Shown one piece after another: positions 8,138 through 15,885 of a stretch of DNA of 48,615 bases (position 1 is its first letter; each line of letters starts with the position of its first letter). The notes under the pieces are model-generated. The model made no database searches. It was not told the DNA's origin and worked only from the letters and a program-made list of their open reading frames with translations. Origin of the DNA: Candidatus Borkfalkia faecigallinarum (GTDB taxonomy: Bacteria > Bacillota > Clostridia > Christensenellales > Borkfalkiaceae); NCBI GenBank assembly GCA_019114625.1, contig DXFD01000060.1:1-48615 (forward strand), read 5' to 3'. A program made the position numbers and the translations under genes.

Positions 8138-8166
8138 TTGCAAAAACGGCGGGCGTGGTGTATAAT
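8138..8166 (+). promoter_or_regulatory. promoter of uvrC operon
   Basis: TTGCAA at 8138-8143, 17-bp spacer, TATAAT at 8161-8166, giving a GC-rich leader of about 50 nt. Confidence 0.75.
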
Positions 8167-8221
8167 AAAAACGGGTCTTTGGCGCCGCGCCCGCAGCGGC
8201 CGCGCCCCGCCCTCACCTGCT

Positions 8222-10027
8222 ATGAATGAGATCCAGGAAAAGTTGAAACTGCTGCCGGATCAGCCCGGCGTCTATATCATGCTCGACAAGGACGGGAACG
8301 TCATCTACGTCGGCAAGGCGCGCGTCCTGAAAAACAGGGTGCGGCAATATTTTCATTCCACCCAAAAGGCGGAAAAGGTGGAGGCGATGGTCTCCAACGT
8401 CGATGATTTTTATTACATCATCACGAAGTCGGAGATCGACGCCCTCTCCCTCGAAAACAACCTCATCAAAAAATACAAGCCCAAGTACAACATCCTTTTG
8501 AAGGACGACAAGACCTACCCGTACATCAAGGTCTCCGTCTCCGAGGCGTACCCGTCGTTTACCGTCTCGCGCAAGCTCAAAAAGGGGAACAAGTACTTCG
8601 GCCCGTACATGGGCGGCGTGCGCGTCGGCGACGTGCTCGAGATCGTCAACATGGCGTTCGGCGTGCGCACCTGTTCGACGGCCGTCACCGCCAAGCCCAA
8701 AAAGCCCTGCCTCCATTACCACATCCACCGCTGCGCCGCGCCATGCGCGCACAAGATCTCGCCCGAAGAGTACGGCGAGCGCGTGAAGGCGGCGATGCGC
8801 TTTCTGGAAAGCGGCGAGGGGGACGTGGAAAAGCTGCTGCGCGAGAAGATGGCGGCGTATGCCGCGGCGGAGGAGTTCGAGCTGGCTCTCGACTGCCGCA
8901 ACAAGCTGGAAATGCTCTCCAAGATCTCGCTGAAGCGGATCACGGCGCTGCGGCGGGACATCAACGCGGACGTCATCGCCTATGTCAGCAACAAGATGTA
9001 TTCGGCGGTCAACGTGCTGATCACCCGCCGCGGCATCATGCAGGGCGCGCGCACCTACGCGGTGGAGAACGCCTCCGACGACGGCGAGGCGCTCACCTCC
9101 TTCATCACCCAGTACTATGCGGGGCGGGAGATCCCGGACGAGCTGATCGTGCAGGACTTCTGCGAGGCGCCTCTGCTGGAAGAATTTTTCCGTTCGGCGT
9201 ACGGCAAGTGTGTCGGCGTCGTCGCCCCGAAGCAGGGCGTGCGGCGGCGTCTTTTGGAGATGGCGGAAAAGAACGCGGCGGATTATCTGGAAAAGTCCAT
9301 CGACAAGATCCGCCATAAAGAGGACATGACCGTCAACGCCTGCCGCCGCCTGCAGGAGATCCTGGGGCTGTCCCGCTATCCCCGCCGCATGGAGTGCTAC
9401 GACATTTCCAACATCAGCGGGGTGGACAAGGTCGGGTCGATGGTCGTCTTTATCGACGGCGAGGCGGACCGCAGCAGCTACCGCCGCTTCAAGATCCGCA
9501 CGGTGGAAGGGGCGAACGACTTCGCCAGCCTGAAGGAGGTGCTCTCCCGCCGCCTTTCCAAGCTCGGCACGGAGGAAGAGGAGCGCTTCCCCAAGCCCGA
9601 CCTCGTCATCATCGACGGCGGCAAGGGGCAGCTGTCCGCCGTGCAGGAGATCTTCGAGCGCGCCGGCGTCACCGGCATCGACCTCATCTCCCTCGCCAAG
9701 CGGGAGGAGGAGATCTTCACGCTGCACTCCAAGGAGAGCGTCCTGCTCGACAAGCGCGATTACTGCCTGCAGATGCTGCAGCGCATCCGCGACGAGGCGC
9801 ACCGCTTCGCGATCACCTTTTTCCGCAATATCCACAGCAAGCGCTCGCTGACCTCCGTTTTGACCGAGATCCCGGGCGTGGGCAAGGTCAAGCGCCGCGC
9901 GCTGATCGAAAAGTTCGGGACCATCGACCGCATCATGCGCGCGGACGTGCGCGAGCTGGCGGCGGTCGACGGGATCGGCGAAAACCTCGCCGCGGCGATC
10001 AAAAAATATTTTGAGGAAGAACTGTAA
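8222..10027 (+). CDS. uvrC: UvrABC excinuclease subunit C
   Basis: 601 residues, normal length. Makes both incisions beside a lesion in nucleotide excision repair after UvrAB recognition. Domains in order: GIY-YIG nuclease from residue 12 (PGVYIMLDKDGNVIYVGKA), Cys-containing zone (CLHYHIHRCAAPC), UVR UvrB-binding motif around 200-235, RNase H-like nuclease (ECYDISNISGVDKVGSMVVF, DLVIIDGGKGQL), and tandem helix-hairpin-helix at the end (IPGVGKVKRRAL, VDGIGENLAAAI). The ATG at 8222 fits the family N terminus but has no Shine-Dalgarno sequence, only a C-rich leader. The stop overlaps the next start (TAATG). Confidence 0.95.
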   Translation: MNEIQEKLKLLPDQPGVYIMLDKDGNVIYVGKARVLKNRVRQYFHSTQKAEKVEAMVSNVDDFYYIITKSEIDALSLENNLIKKYKPKYNILLKDDKTYPYIKVSVSEAYPSFTVSRKLKKGNKYFGPYMGGVRVGDVLEIVNMAFGVRTCSTAVTAKPKKPCLHYHIHRCAAPCAHKISPEEYGERVKAAMRFLESGEGDVEKLLREKMAAYAAAEEFELALDCRNKLEMLSKISLKRITALRRDINADVIAYVSNKMYSAVNVLITRRGIMQGARTYAVENASDDGEALTSFITQYYAGREIPDELIVQDFCEAPLLEEFFRSAYGKCVGVVAPKQGVRRRLLEMAEKNAADYLEKSIDKIRHKEDMTVNACRRLQEILGLSRYPRRMECYDISNISGVDKVGSMVVFIDGEADRSSYRRFKIRTVEGANDFASLKEVLSRRLSKLGTEEEERFPKPDLVIIDGGKGQLSAVQEIFERAGVTGIDLISLAKREEEIFTLHSKESVLLDKRDYCLQMLQRIRDEAHRFAITFFRNIHSKRSLTSVLTEIPGVGKVKRRALIEKFGTIDRIMRADVRELAAVDGIGENLAAAIKKYFEEEL

Positions 10028-10848
10028 TGCTGCAATACAAACTGATCGTATCCGATTTTGACGGGACGCTGCGCCGCAGCGAAGGCGGCATTTCGGAGGG
10101 GAATATCCGCGCGGTGGAGGAATACGTCGCGGCGGGCGGGGTCTTTGCCCTCTGCACGGGGCGCATGATGTCCTCCATCCTCCCGTATGCGCGCAAGCTG
10201 CATCTGAGCGGGCTCGTCTCCGCCTACCAGGGCGCCCTGATCTGCGACATCGGCAGCGGCGAGGTCGTGCGCGACTGCCGCATTGCCTGCGCCGATGCGC
10301 AGGAGATCTGCCGCTTCCTGCAATCGATGGGGCGGCACATCCACGTCTACGACGGGGACGACCTGTATATCAACCGCGACGACGACTTCCGCGTCTGGTA
10401 TGAAAAGGCCTGCGCGGTGCGCGGCATCCTCACGCCCGAGGACATCGCGGAAACGGTGCGCGAAAAGCAGATCTCGCCGCACAAGATCATCGCCGTCAGC
10501 CCGCCCGAGGAGCGGGAAACGGTGCTCTCCGCCGTCGAGGCGGCGTTCGGCTCCCGCTTCTATGTCACGACGAGCATGGAATACCTCGTCGAGATCGTCT
10601 GCAAGGGCTGCGACAAGGGGGGCGCGCTCGAATATCTGTGCGGCTATTACCGCATCCCGGCGGAGCAGTCCGCCGCGATCGGGGACAACTACAACGACCT
10701 GCCGATGGTCCGCGCGGCGGGGCTGGGCGTCGCCGTGGCGAACGGCGAAGAGGCGCTGCGCCGCGAGGCGGACTTCGTGACCCGCTCCTGCGACGAGGAC
10801 GGCGTCGGCTATGTCATCCGTAAATTCGGATTGGGGGAAAACATATGA
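10027..10848 (+). CDS. Cof-type HAD-superfamily phosphatase
   Basis: 273 residues, cytosolic. Motif I is DFDGTL (the nucleophile is the first Asp), with motif II in the CTGR region and the motif IV loop GDNYNDLPM, plus a type IIB cap in between: the layout of Cof/YkrA-like sugar-phosphate or nucleotide phosphatases. Substrate unknown. It overlaps uvrC by one base and hprK by four, so the three are co-translated. Proximity to HprK hints at sugar-phosphate metabolism, but that is only context. Confidence 0.88.
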   Translation: MLQYKLIVSDFDGTLRRSEGGISEGNIRAVEEYVAAGGVFALCTGRMMSSILPYARKLHLSGLVSAYQGALICDIGSGEVVRDCRIACADAQEICRFLQSMGRHIHVYDGDDLYINRDDDFRVWYEKACAVRGILTPEDIAETVREKQISPHKIIAVSPPEERETVLSAVEAAFGSRFYVTTSMEYLVEIVCKGCDKGGALEYLCGYYRIPAEQSAAIGDNYNDLPMVRAAGLGVAVANGEEALRREADFVTRSCDEDGVGYVIRKFGLGENI

Positions 10849-11759
10849 ACGAATCGGAAATGATCCTGCTCGACAGCTTCTGTGGGGGCCTCGGTTTAGA
10901 GATCGTGTTCGCGGGGCGGGGAAGGGTGACCCTCTCCTCGTACAGCGTCCTGCGCCCGGGCCTGCAATTCGCGGGGTATTTCAAATACTTCGACTCTTCG
11001 CGCATCCTCGTCATCGGCAATTCGGAGTACGAGTACCTGCGCGACCTCGCGCCGGACGTGCGCCGCGAGCGGGTGGACAAGCTGCTCTCCTATCACGACA
11101 TCCCGTGCATCATCTTCTCGCGCGACCTTCCCGTCCCGCAGGAGATCCTCGAGGCGGTGCGCCGGACGGGCTGCCCCGTGCTGCGCACGGAGAAGGTGAC
11201 GACGGCGGTCATGAACGACCTCTTCTTCTATCTCAATAAAAAGCTGGCGCCCTCGCTGACCATGCACGGCGTGCTGATGGACATCTCCGGCGTCGGCATC
11301 CTGATCACCGGGCACAGCGGCGTCGGCAAGAGCGAGACGGCGATGGAGCTGATCAAGCGCGGCCACCGCCTCGTCGCGGACGACAGCGTCGTCATCAAGC
11401 GGGTGGCGGAGTCGCTGGTCGGCACCTCGCCCGAACTGATCCGCTACTTCATGGAGCTGCGCGGCATCGGCATCCTCAACATCAAGAATATGTACGGCTC
11501 CGGCTCCGTCCTCAACGAAAAGGAGATCGACCTCGTTATGGAATTGGAGGACTGGGTCGAGGGCAAGGAGTACGACCGCATCGGCGACGACACGCTGTAC
11601 GAGACCATCCTCGGCAAGCAGGTGATGAAGCACGTCGTCCCCGTCAAGCCGGGCCGCAATCTCTCCATCATCATCGAGGTCGCCGCCCGCAACTTCCGCC
11701 TCAAAAGCATGGGCTACGACGCCGCGCAGGAGCTCATCAGCCGCACCATCGGCCGCTGA
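10845..11759 (+). CDS. hprK: HPr kinase/phosphorylase
   Basis: 304 residues. Phosphorylates and dephosphorylates Ser46 of HPr, the switch for CcpA-type carbon catabolite control. Walker A GHSGVGKS is at 156-163, His141 precedes it as in the family, and the HprK signature ELRGIGILNIKNMYG follows around 204-218. The start overlaps the HAD gene stop by 4 bp. Presence of HprK argues for a Firmicutes-type carbon regulation with PTS. The lgt gene that often follows hprK is absent here; instead three terminators close the operon. Confidence 0.96.
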   Translation: MNESEMILLDSFCGGLGLEIVFAGRGRVTLSSYSVLRPGLQFAGYFKYFDSSRILVIGNSEYEYLRDLAPDVRRERVDKLLSYHDIPCIIFSRDLPVPQEILEAVRRTGCPVLRTEKVTTAVMNDLFFYLNKKLAPSLTMHGVLMDISGVGILITGHSGVGKSETAMELIKRGHRLVADDSVVIKRVAESLVGTSPELIRYFMELRGIGILNIKNMYGSGSVLNEKEIDLVMELEDWVEGKEYDRIGDDTLYETILGKQVMKHVVPVKPGRNLSIIIEVAARNFRLKSMGYDAAQELISRTIGR

Positions 11760-11786
11760 GCGCGCTTTTTTCCGGCAAGCCTCTTT

Positions 11787-11814
11787 CCGCCCGCGCCCGC
11801 GGGCGGATCTTTTT
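11787..11814 (+). terminator. terminator 1 of 3 after hprK
   Basis: CCGCCCGC / GCGGGCGG perfect 8-bp stem, loop GCCC, tail ATCTTTTT. Confidence 0.88.
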
Positions 11815-11819
11815 GCCCT

Positions 11820-11847
11820 CGCCCGCCCTTGCGGGCGTTCTTTTTTT
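11820..11847 (+). terminator. terminator 2 of 3 after hprK
   Basis: CGCCCGC / GCGGGCG stem, loop CCTT, then TTCTTTTTTT. Confidence 0.88.
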
Positions 11848-11856
11848 GGGATTTTT

Positions 11857-11876
11857 GCGCCTGCGGGCGTTTTTTT
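11857..11876 (+). terminator. terminator 3 of 3 after hprK
   Basis: Short CGCC / GGCG stem with TGCG loop followed by seven T. Confidence 0.65.
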
Positions 11877-11907
11877 GCAGAAATTTGCGTCTATGCCGCC
11901 AAAACAC

Positions 11908-11936
11908 TTTACTAATTTAGCGCGATAAAGTATAAT
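11908..11936 (+). promoter_or_regulatory. promoter of the amino acid ABC operon with overlapping dyad
   Basis: TTTACT (11908-11913), 17 bp, TATAAT (11931-11936). ACTTTA overlapping the -35 and TAAAGT just before the -10 form a 6-bp inverted repeat, a possible operator. A second promoter-like pair, TTGACA 11985 and TATAAT 12009, would start transcription beyond the ATG, so the upstream one is preferred. Confidence 0.65.
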
Positions 11937-12015
11937 AAAACAGGTTCGCGCCTCTGCGCGGGCCGAAAGCGCGTTGCGCCGCGCTTGACAGGGCGCAAAA
12001 AGGAGTGTTATAATT

Positions 12016-12774
12016 ATGAAAAAGTTTTTGGCATTGATCTGCTCGCTGGCCCTGCTGGCGATGGGCGTTGTGGCGTTTGCCGGCTGCGGCGGCGATGCGC
12101 TGAAGATCGGCGTCACCAATTATCCGCCGATGGACTATCCGGATGAATCGGGCGAGTGGGTCGGATTTGACGCGGAACTGGCGGAAAAGGCGTTTGGTGA
12201 GCTGGGCTATGAAGTCGAGTTCGTGGAGATCGTCTGGGAAACGAAAGTCACGTCTTTACAGTCGGGCGAGATTGACTGCATCTGGAACGGCATGACGGTG
12301 ACGGACGAGCTGCGGGAAAACATCCTGCTCTCCGAACCGTACATGGTCAACCAGCAGGTCCTCGTGATCCGCACGGAGGACGCGGACAAATATACCTCGC
12401 AGGACGATCTTTCGCAGGCGGAAACGATCGCGTTTGAAGGCGGTTCCGCGGCGGATACCATCCTCAGCGAAATGGAAAACCTGACGGAAGATCAGCTGCT
12501 GTCGATGGAAAAGCAGGCGGATACCTTCCTCGAAGTCAAGACAGGTTCTTCCGACGTTGCCGTCGTCGACATCGCGCTCGCAAAAGAGGTCGCGGGGCAG
12601 GGCGACTATGCGGACCTGACGTATGTCGACATCGGGTTTGCCAGCGAAGATTTTGCGGTCGGCTTCCGCAAGGAAGATACGCAGCTGTGCGAACAGATCA
12701 ACGAGATCCTCGCCAAATACAAAGAAGACGGGACCATCGAGGCGCTGGCAGAGAAGTACGGCGTAGCGGTGTAA
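12016..12774 (+). CDS. polar amino acid ABC transporter substrate-binding lipoprotein
   Basis: 252 residues. Signal peptide with lipobox FAGC (Cys24), so it is tethered outside the membrane. The mature protein is a type II periplasmic-binding fold of the SBP_bac_3 family: KIGVTNYPPMDYPDESGEWVG near the N terminus, FDAELAEKAFGELGYEVEFVEI, and AVVDIALAKE in lobe II. The ligand is probably a polar amino acid (glutamine, cystine or similar), but the exact one cannot be read. AAAAAGGAG precedes the ATG. Ten bases separate it from the permease gene; the three form one importer. Confidence 0.92.
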   Translation: MKKFLALICSLALLAMGVVAFAGCGGDALKIGVTNYPPMDYPDESGEWVGFDAELAEKAFGELGYEVEFVEIVWETKVTSLQSGEIDCIWNGMTVTDELRENILLSEPYMVNQQVLVIRTEDADKYTSQDDLSQAETIAFEGGSAADTILSEMENLTEDQLLSMEKQADTFLEVKTGSSDVAVVDIALAKEVAGQGDYADLTYVDIGFASEDFAVGFRKEDTQLCEQINEILAKYKEDGTIEALAEKYGVAV

Positions 12775-12784
12775 CGGTCGGGCC

Positions 12785-13432
12785 ATGAACGAGTTTTGGG
12801 AGATCTCTCTCGATCTTTTGGGCGGGTTCGGCGTCACTTGCCTGATCTTTGCGGCGACGCTGCTCTTTGCTCTTCCGCTCGGGCTTCTGTTCGCGTTCGG
12901 GTCGATGTCGCGCTTCCGCCCGCTGAAATACGTCGTAAAAGTTTTCGTGTGGATCGTCCGCGGCACGCCGCTTATGCTGCAGATTTTGGTCATCTATTAC
13001 GGCCCGGCGCTGTTGTTCGGCTGGGGCTTTTTGGAGAGGATCAACGCGGTGATCGTGGCGTTCGTCATCAACTACGCCTGTTATTTTTCCGAGATCTACC
13101 GCGGCGGCATCGAAAGCATCTCGAAGGGGCAGTACGAGGCGGGGCAGGTGCTCGGCATGACCCGCCCGCAGATCTTTTTCAAAGTCATCCTGCTGCAGGT
13201 CGTCAAGCGCATCGTGCCGCCGATGTCCAACGAGGTGATCACCCTCGTCAAGGACACCTCGCTCGCGCGCATCATCGTCGTCGAAGAGATCTTGAAGATC
13301 GCGTATGATTACACCGTCAAGGGGTTGATCTGGCCGCTCTTTTACACGGCCGTCTATTATCTCATCTTCGTCGGCATCCTGACCCTTCTCTTCGGCTTTT
13401 TGGAAAAGAAGCTCAACTACTTTAAGGTATAA
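12785..13432 (+). CDS. polar amino acid ABC transporter permease
   Basis: 215 residues with about five membrane helices (HisM/GlnP family). The N-terminal helix covers GFGVTCLIFAATLLFALPLGLLFA. The EAA loop that docks on the ATPase reads EAGQVLGMTRPQIFFKVILLQ, preceded by YRGGIESISKGQ, which is diagnostic of this family. VIWIVRGTPLMLQ-type sequence (VWIVRGTPLML) is also present. It acts with the lipoprotein upstream and the ATPase 3 bp downstream. A single permease gene suggests a homodimer in the membrane. Confidence 0.93.
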   Translation: MNEFWEISLDLLGGFGVTCLIFAATLLFALPLGLLFAFGSMSRFRPLKYVVKVFVWIVRGTPLMLQILVIYYGPALLFGWGFLERINAVIVAFVINYACYFSEIYRGGIESISKGQYEAGQVLGMTRPQIFFKVILLQVVKRIVPPMSNEVITLVKDTSLARIIVVEEILKIAYDYTVKGLIWPLFYTAVYYLIFVGILTLLFGFLEKKLNYFKV

Positions 13433-13435
13433 TCG

Positions 13436-14314
13436 ATGGCATTTCTCGAGATCAACAACTATCACAAGCGCTTTGGCGAAAACGAGGTGCTCAAAGGCAT
13501 ATCCTTTTCTTTGGAAAAGGGGGAAGTGCTCGCCGTCATCGGCTCGTCCGGCGGCGGCAAGACGACGCTGCTGCGCTGCCTCAATTTTTTGGAGATGCCG
13601 GACGAAGGCACGCTCACGCTGAACGGCGAGCTCCTGTTCGACGCATCGCGCGCCCGCGGCTATTCGGACGCGCAGATCCGCGAAAAGCGCCTGCACTTCG
13701 GGCTCGTGTTCCAGCAGTTCAACCTCTTTCCTCAATACACCGTATTCAAAAACATCGCGCTGGCGCAGACGCTGCTCGCGGGGCAGGAGCTGCGGCAGAA
13801 AAAGAAGGACTTCCGCGCCACGCTTCGCCTGACGCCGCGCGGCGAGCGCGCCCGCGTCCGGGCGGAGCTCCGTGCCGCGCTCGACGCTCTGCGCGCCGAC
13901 CGCAAGGAGCGCATCGATGCGCGCACGCGCGAACTGCTCGCCCGCGTCGGCCTCACCGAAAAGAGCGCCGCCTATCCCTTCGAGCTGTCGGGCGGCCAGC
14001 AGCAGCGCGTGGCGATCGCCCGCGCCCTCGCGCTCAGTCCGGACATCCTGTGCTTCGACGAGCCGACCAGCGCGCTCGACCCCGAGCTCACCGGCGATGT
14101 GCTTGAAGTCATCCGCGGCCTCAAATCGTCGGACAGCACCATGATCGTCGTCACGCACGAGATGGGCTTTGCGCGCAGCGTCGCCGACCGCGTCCTCTTC
14201 ATCGCCGACGGCGTCATCGAGGAGCAGGGGACGCCCGCCGAGGTGTTCGACGACCCGAAGAGCGAAAAGACGCGCGCCTTTCTGCGCCGTTCTTTGGAGG
14301 GGGCTTTTGCATGA
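13436..14314 (+). CDS. polar amino acid ABC transporter ATP-binding protein with a helical insertion
   Basis: 292 residues where GlnQ-like ATPases have about 240-250. Walker A GSSGGGKT is at 36-43, Q-loop FQQFNLFPQ at 92-100, signature LSGGQQQR at 184-191, Walker B ILCFDEP around 204-210, H-loop VTHE. About 35 extra residues lie between Q-loop and signature (roughly 118-160). They are rich in Arg, Lys, Glu and Ala (RQKKKDFRATLRL, RARVRAELRAALDALRADRK) and look like a charged helical hairpin added to the helical subdomain. All catalytic motifs are intact. The stop overlaps the next start by 4 bp. Confidence 0.93.
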   Translation: MAFLEINNYHKRFGENEVLKGISFSLEKGEVLAVIGSSGGGKTTLLRCLNFLEMPDEGTLTLNGELLFDASRARGYSDAQIREKRLHFGLVFQQFNLFPQYTVFKNIALAQTLLAGQELRQKKKDFRATLRLTPRGERARVRAELRAALDALRADRKERIDARTRELLARVGLTEKSAAYPFELSGGQQQRVAIARALALSPDILCFDEPTSALDPELTGDVLEVIRGLKSSDSTMIVVTHEMGFARSVADRVLFIADGVIEEQGTPAEVFDDPKSEKTRAFLRRSLEGAFA

Positions 14315-14598
14315 AAGAGAGCGATAAGATGCTGGATATCCTGTATGCGACCATTCTGAACTGCAAGACGAAGGAGGACGCCGCCGCCCTGCTCGCCGAC
14401 CTCTGCACCTATCAGGAGATCGAGCAGATGGCGCAGCGCGCCGCCGCCGCCAAGCTGCTGTCCGAGGGCAAGACGTATGCCGAGATCATCGAGCAGACGG
14501 GCATCTCCTCGGCGACGCTCTCGCGCGTCTCCAAAGAACTGCACCGCGGCCACGGCGGGTACGCGCGCTGCCTGCCCGGGGACGAGGGCGGCGCATAA
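14311..14598 (+). CDS. YerC/YecD-type TrpR-related DNA-binding protein
   Basis: 95 residues. It matches the TrpR-like YerC/YecD family: TYQEIEQMAQRAAAAKLLSEG, then KTYAEIIEQTGISSATLSRVSKEL, a helix-turn-helix of the Trp-repressor superfamily. In Firmicutes these small proteins are presumed regulators with unknown ligands. It overlaps the ABC ATPase gene by 4 bp (ATGA), so it is translated with the importer and could regulate it. The C-terminal tail after HRGHGGYARC is short and disordered. Confidence 0.88.
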   Translation: MKESDKMLDILYATILNCKTKEDAAALLADLCTYQEIEQMAQRAAAAKLLSEGKTYAEIIEQTGISSATLSRVSKELHRGHGGYARCLPGDEGGA

Positions 14599-14617
14599 GC
14601 GGCGGAGGAGAAGACAA

Positions 14618-15709
14618 ATGAGCTTTCAATATCATATGCCCGTCCGCGTCATCGCGGGGGCGGATTGTGTTTGGGAGAACGGGGCGCTGTTTGCCCCGTT
14701 CGGCGCGCGTGCGCTGATCGTCACGGGGCGCAGCTCGGCAAAAAACGGCGCGCTGGACGACGTCGCGGCGGTGCTGCGGCGGAACGGTCAGGCGTTCGCC
14801 GTCTATGATCGGGTCGAGGCCAACCCGTCCGTCGCGACGGTCCGGGAATGCGCCGCGCTCGCCCGCTCGTTCGGCGCGGATTTCATTGTGGCGGCGGGCG
14901 GCGGCTCGCCGATGGACGCGGCTAAGGCCGTCGCTTTGTGCGCGCGGCAGGAGGTCGGCGACATCTTCACTCACCCGATCGGCGGCGACGTCCTCCCCAT
15001 GATCCACATCCCGACGACGGCGGGGACGGGGAGCGAAGTCACGCAGTATTCCGTCCTGACCGACGACGCGGCGCAGACCAAGCGCAGCATCGCGGCGCCG
15101 CAGCTGTTCCCCAGGCTCGCCTTCCTGGACGGGAAGTACATGGCAACGCTGCCGCAGTCGGTCACGGTCAACACCGCGCTGGACGCCCTCTCGCACGCGG
15201 TCGAGGGGATGCTCTCCGTGCGCGCGGGCGCCTTTTCGGACGCGCTCGCGCGGGAGAGCCTGCGCCTTCTCGGCGGCGAATTTCCGGCGCTGTGCGCGGG
15301 CGAGTATGCGGCGGAGGATCGGCAGACGCTGCTGCAGGCGGCGGCTTTGGCGGGCATGGTCATCGCCAACACGGGCACGACGCCCGTACACGGCATGGGC
15401 TATTCGCTCACATATTTCCGCGGCGTCCCGCACGGCAGGGCGAACGGGCTGCTGCTGCCCGCCTTTTTGGAGGCGTGCGCGCGCAGGATCCCGCAGCGCG
15501 TGCGGGAGATCTGCGGCGCGTTCGGCGCGGACCTCGGCGAATTTGCGCGGCGGGTGGACGTTCTGCTCGGCGCGCGGGAGAGGTGTACGGAGGCGGAGCT
15601 GCGCGATTATGCCGCGCGCGCGGCGAAAAACCGCAACGTCGAAAACTGCGCCGTCCGCTTCTCGGAGGAGGATCTTTTGGATGTGATGCGCCGTTCGCTG
15701 GGCGACTGA
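14618..15709 (+). CDS. iron-type (group III) alcohol dehydrogenase
   Basis: 363 residues, NAD(P)-dependent, Fe-ADH superfamily. The nucleotide-binding GGGSPMDAAKAVAL and TTAGTGSEVTQYSV are intact. Metal ligands by family position: Asp in LAFLDGKYM, His in ALSHAVEG, His in TPVHGMGYSL, His in GVPHGRANG; all four are present. It may reduce aldehydes to alcohols during fermentation; the substrate is not determinable. I took the ATG at 14618 because GGAGGAG lies 7 bp upstream; the longer frame starts inside the previous gene. It sits 19 bp after the TrpR-like gene, so it is likely co-transcribed with it. Confidence 0.92.
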   Translation: MSFQYHMPVRVIAGADCVWENGALFAPFGARALIVTGRSSAKNGALDDVAAVLRRNGQAFAVYDRVEANPSVATVRECAALARSFGADFIVAAGGGSPMDAAKAVALCARQEVGDIFTHPIGGDVLPMIHIPTTAGTGSEVTQYSVLTDDAAQTKRSIAAPQLFPRLAFLDGKYMATLPQSVTVNTALDALSHAVEGMLSVRAGAFSDALARESLRLLGGEFPALCAGEYAAEDRQTLLQAAALAGMVIANTGTTPVHGMGYSLTYFRGVPHGRANGLLLPAFLEACARRIPQRVREICGAFGADLGEFARRVDVLLGARERCTEAELRDYAARAAKNRNVENCAVRFSEEDLLDVMRRSLGD

Positions 15710-15803
15710 ATCCTTTCATTGCAAAATAGGGGAGTTTTTGCCGCGTCGGCGGGGAAGGGGTCGTCTGTCCCCGAAGCGCGTCGCATTTCCCCGAAAGCCC
15801 TTT

Positions 15804-15842
15804 CGCGGGCGGGCGCATACCCTTGTCATGCGCCCGCCCGCG
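15804..15842 (+). promoter_or_regulatory. perfect 15-bp inverted repeat spanning the promoter of 15886-17475
   Basis: Left arm 15804-15818 (CGCGGGCGGGCGCAT) is exactly complementary to right arm 15828-15842, loop ACCCTTGTC. The -35 hexamer TTGTCA sits in the loop and touches the right arm. No T-run follows on the plus strand, so it is not a plain terminator. Confidence 0.8.
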
Positions 15843-15851
15843 TGCTATAAT
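15823..15851 (+). promoter_or_regulatory. promoter of the uL15-like membrane protein gene
   Basis: TTGTCA at 15823-15828, 17-bp spacer, TATAAT at 15846-15851. Transcription should begin near 15858, which decides the start codon of the gene. Confidence 0.75.
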
Positions 15852-15885
15852 AAGCGCAAGAATGCCTCGGGGGGAGGGCTTTGCG

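Noticed and set aside
11985-12014. TTGACA-18-TATAAT just before the amino acid binding-protein gene as its promoter
   Set aside because: Transcription would start after the ATG and would lose the ribosome site; an upstream promoter fits better.
15862-15885. ATG 15862 as start of the uL15-like protein
   Set aside because: Only about 11 bp from the -10 hexamer, so the mRNA would begin almost at it; the TTG at 15886 has a strong ribosome site.
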